Of a stretch of DNA of 64,000 bases, positions 61,963 to 64,000 are shown piece by piece. Under the pieces are notes generated by a model. It saw nothing but the letters and a program-made list of their open reading frames with translations, was not told the DNA's origin and did no database searches. Numbering within the stretch: position 1 is the stretch's first letter; every line of letters begins with the position of its first letter. A program made the translations under genes and the position numbers. The DNA comes from Pseudomonadota bacterium (lineage in GTDB: Bacteria; Pseudomonadota; Gammaproteobacteria; Steroidobacterales; Steroidobacteraceae), in contig JAKAXA010000016.1 in the NCBI GenBank assembly GCA_021816775.1, positions 1-64,000 on the forward strand, in the 5' to 3' direction.

Positions 61963-62781
61963 CTACGCAAGTCGTTGATCGGAAAACAAGATATCGCGCA
62001 TGGAATAGCGGCCTGCGCGCTGCTGCGCGAGCCAGAGCGCGGCCGTCAGAGCACCGCGGGCGAAGACGCTGCGATCGCTGGCGCGGTGCCCCAGAACGAG
62101 CGTCTCGCCCGTCCCGAGAAAGCGCACGTCGTGCTCCCCCACTGCGTCGCCGCCGCGCAGGACGGCGAAGCCGATCTGTCCTGCCTGGCGCGGCCCGGCG
62201 CGCGTCGCACCCGCGCCCGCGAGCGCCGCATCGGCCGGCAGGCCGCGCCCCTCGCCCGCCGCCCGCGCCAGCGCCAGTGCGGTCCCGGAGGGGGCATCGC
62301 GCTTCATCCGGTGATGCGTCTCGACAATCTCGATGTCGAACGCCTCCGGCAGCGCCCGCGCGGCGGTGCGCACCAGCTCGACCAGCAGCGTGACGCCGAG
62401 GCTGGTGTTCGGCGCCACGAGCAGCGGAATGTGGCGAGCCGCCTCGGCGAACTCGGCCTCGATCTGTCCGGGATAGCCGGTGACGCCGAGCAGCAGCGGC
62501 GTGCCGGCGCTGCGGCACGCGGCCAGGTTCCCCGCAGTGGCCTCGGGACGGGAAAAATCAAGGGCGACATCGGCCGAGGCGAGCGCTGAGGGCAGATCGG
62601 CGCTCACCGTCACCCCGAGCGGCGCGGTACCGGCGAGCTCCCCGGCGTCGCGGCCGAGAGCTGCGCTCGCGACCGAGGCCACCGCCCCCGTCACCACCAG
62701 ATCCGGGAACGAGCGGGCGGCTCGCAGCAGCGACTGGCCCATGCGGCCGCTCGCTCCGATAATGACTGCCCGCGTCGCCAT
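61963..62781 (-). CDS. dapB: 4-hydroxy-tetrahydrodipicolinate reductase
   Basis: Lysine/diaminopimelate pathway reductase, 272 residues. N-terminal Rossmann site VIIGASGRMGQSLLRA binds NAD(P)H; the C-terminal domain shows ETHHRMKRDAPSGTAL with the catalytic His-His and Lys, and the end VLGHRASDRSVFARGALTAALW. The APNTSLGVTLL segment varies slightly from the common form. It is 9 bp after dnaJ, the typical dnaJ-dapB-carA order. Confidence 0.96.
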   Translation of the reverse strand: MATRAVIIGASGRMGQSLLRAARSFPDLVVTGAVASVASAALGRDAGELAGTAPLGVTVSADLPSALASADVALDFSRPEATAGNLAACRSAGTPLLLGVTGYPGQIEAEFAEAARHIPLLVAPNTSLGVTLLVELVRTAARALPEAFDIEIVETHHRMKRDAPSGTALALARAAGEGRGLPADAALAGAGATRAGPRQAGQIGFAVLRGGDAVGEHDVRFLGTGETLVLGHRASDRSVFARGALTAALWLAQQRAGRYSMRDILFSDQRLA

Positions 62782-62790
62782 CGTGCGCCC

Positions 62791-63915
62791 TTATGCGCCG
62801 AAGAAGCGCCGAACGCCCTCGAAAAACCCCTTCTCACGCGGTGAATGACGCGTACCGTCCTCGCGCAGCGATTCCTCGAGCTTGCGGATCAGCTCGCGCT
62901 GCTCGCCCGAGAGGTGCACGGGCGTTTCGACCACGACCCGGCAGAACAGGTCCCCGCGCGAGCCGCCCCGCACCGGCTTGACGCCCTTGTCGCGCAGGCG
63001 GAAGACACGCCCGGACTGGGTCTCGGCCGGGATCTTCAGCGCCACGTTGCCGTCGAGCGTCGGCACTTCCACCGTGCCGCCGAGCGCGGCGGTCGCGAAA
63101 CTCACCGGAACCTCGCAGGAGAGGTGCTCGCCGTCGCGCTCGAAGATCGGGTGCTCGCGCACGTGCACTTCGACATACAGGTCCCCGGGCGGGCCGCCGT
63201 TGCATCCGGCCTCGCCCTCGCCGGCGAGGCGGATCCGATCGCCGCTATCGACGCCGGGCGGAATTTTCACCGAGAGCTTGCGCGTGCGCCGCACGCGCCC
63301 CTGCCCGAAGCAGCTGTCGCATGGGTTGCGGATGATGGTGCCGGCGCCGCGGCACTTGGGGCAGGTCTGCTGCAGCTGAAAGAAGCCCTGGGAGATGCGC
63401 ACCTGGCCGCTGCCGCCGCAGGTCTCACAGGTCTGCGGGTTGCTGCCCTTGGCCGCCCCGCTGCCGTGACAGGTCTCGCACTCGACCAGTTTCGGCACCT
63501 CGATCTCCACGGTGTGGCCGAACACGGCCTCATGCAGATCGAGCTCGAGCTCGTAGCGCAGATCGGCGCCGCGGAACACCTGCGCGTGAGCGCCGCGGCG
63601 CGCCGCGCCGAAGATGTCGCCGAAGACGTCCCCGAAAATGTCGCTGAACGCATCAGCCGCGTTGGCCCGCCCGCGCGCGCCGGCGGCCGCCGCCTCGACG
63701 CCGGCATGGCCGTACTGATCGTACGCGGCGCGCTTTTGCGCATCGGTGAGCACCTCGTAGGCCTCCTTGGCCTCCTTGAAGCGCTCCTCGGCCTCGTGGT
63801 CGCCCGGATTGCGGTCCGGGTGATATTTCATGGCGAGACGCCGATAGGCTTTCTTGATGTCCGCCTCGGTGGCCGTTTTCGGCACGTCGAGCACTTTGTA
63901 GTAGTCTTTTTTCAT
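62791..63915 (-). CDS. dnaJ: Chaperone protein DnaJ
   Basis: Hsp40 co-chaperone of DnaK, 374 residues. J-domain (residues 1-70) carries the HPD motif in [11 protein letters not shown]; a Gly/Ala-rich linker follows; four zinc-finger repeats are complete ([32 protein letters not shown]); then the substrate-binding C-terminal domains ([20 protein letters not shown]). It stimulates DnaK ATPase and binds unfolded proteins. dnaK would be expected just beyond the right edge. Confidence 0.97.
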   Translation of the reverse strand: MKKDYYKVLDVPKTATEADIKKAYRRLAMKYHPDRNPGDHEAEERFKEAKEAYEVLTDAQKRAAYDQYGHAGVEAAAAGARGRANAADAFSDIFGDVFGDIFGAARRGAHAQVFRGADLRYELELDLHEAVFGHTVEIEVPKLVECETCHGSGAAKGSNPQTCETCGGSGQVRISQGFFQLQQTCPKCRGAGTIIRNPCDSCFGQGRVRRTRKLSVKIPPGVDSGDRIRLAGEGEAGCNGGPPGDLYVEVHVREHPIFERDGEHLSCEVPVSFATAALGGTVEVPTLDGNVALKIPAETQSGRVFRLRDKGVKPVRGGSRGDLFCRVVVETPVHLSGEQRELIRKLEESLREDGTRHSPREKGFFEGVRRFFGA

Positions 63916-63933
63916 GCGCCTCGCGCAGCTAAA

Positions 63934-63958
63934 GCGAGGTCCGCGGCGCGGACCCCGC
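63934..63958 (-). repeat. Hairpin upstream of dnaJ
   Basis: GGTCCGC-GGC-GCGGACC (63938-63954) forms a 7-bp stem, extended by three further pairs after one mismatch. It lies 18 bp before the dnaJ start. In many bacteria a hairpin between dnaK and dnaJ lowers dnaJ expression; here this role is inferred only from position. Confidence 0.5.
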
Positions 63959-64000
63959 TCACTATAACGGCTCGCTCAAGCGTCGGTCAGGAGGCCTTGC

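Noticed and set aside
63987-64000. Possible last codons of dnaK (Lys-Ala-Ser-stop on the minus strand) at the right edge
   Set aside because: Four codons are too few to identify a protein. dnaK is expected there from gene order, but the sequence shown does not prove it.

Overview
The window reads as a chromosomal stretch of a GC-rich Gram-negative bacterium, most likely a gammaproteobacterium of the Xanthomonadales/Nevskiales/Steroidobacter type. Three things support this: the housekeeping order dnaJ-dapB-carA-carB-greA / yhbY / rlmE-ftsH-folP-glmM-tpiA-secG-tRNA-Leu-nuoA..N; LPS-core glycosyltransferases; and a sigma/FecR/TonB-receptor signalling set. The placement is inferred from gene content and order only. 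No phage, insertion sequence, CRISPR array or plasmid function was seen.

Layout. 0-3.2 kb: YceI-like lipoprotein, orphan MASE4 histidine kinase, OsmC-like protein. 3.3-9.9 kb: a plant cell-wall sugar locus, with a secreted GH3 beta-xylosidase/glucosidase divergent from a secreted GH51 arabinofuranosidase and a carboxylesterase; a LacI-type palindrome lies between them. 9.9-17.3 kb: glutathione transferase/HxlR regulator pair, GNAT acetyltransferase, a secreted phosphoesterase coupled to a di-haem peroxidase, a sterol-desaturase-family and a TVP38-family membrane protein, and a WaaE-like glycosyltransferase. 17.6-22.9 kb: ECF sigma factor, FecR anti-sigma and a large TonB-dependent receptor with an STN domain. 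23-26.1 kb: 2-hydroxycarboxylate transporter, metallo-beta-lactamase hydrolase, heptosyltransferase. 26.1-31.1 kb: an accessory-looking stretch with a Gly/His/Trp-rich secreted protein, a Sel1-repeat/TonB-C fusion lipoprotein, an unrecognised protein, and two long gaps without convincing genes.

31.2-34.9 kb: the end of tyrosine/homogentisate catabolism (hmgA-fahA) facing a MarR regulator, with a clear operator between them. 34.9-49.3 kb: a complete 14-gene respiratory complex I operon (nuoA to nuoN), with most junctions overlapping or only a few bases apart. 49.4-64 kb: tRNA-Leu(GAG), secG, tpiA, glmM, an unexplained gap of about 890 bp, folP, ftsH, rlmE, yhbY, greA, carB, carA, dapB and dnaJ.

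How the genes fit together. The right half is core metabolism: respiration, protein quality control, folate, peptidoglycan precursor, pyrimidine/arginine and lysine synthesis. The left half is environmental: xylan/arabinan-type polymer breakdown, outer-membrane nutrient uptake under cell-surface signalling, phosphate-ester hydrolysis and peroxide or electrophile defence. I found no single undescribed system that the sequence proves. The best leads are the Sel1-TonB fusion island, the phosphoesterase-peroxidase pair, three palindromic operators, and the insertion-like gap inside the conserved folP-glmM order.
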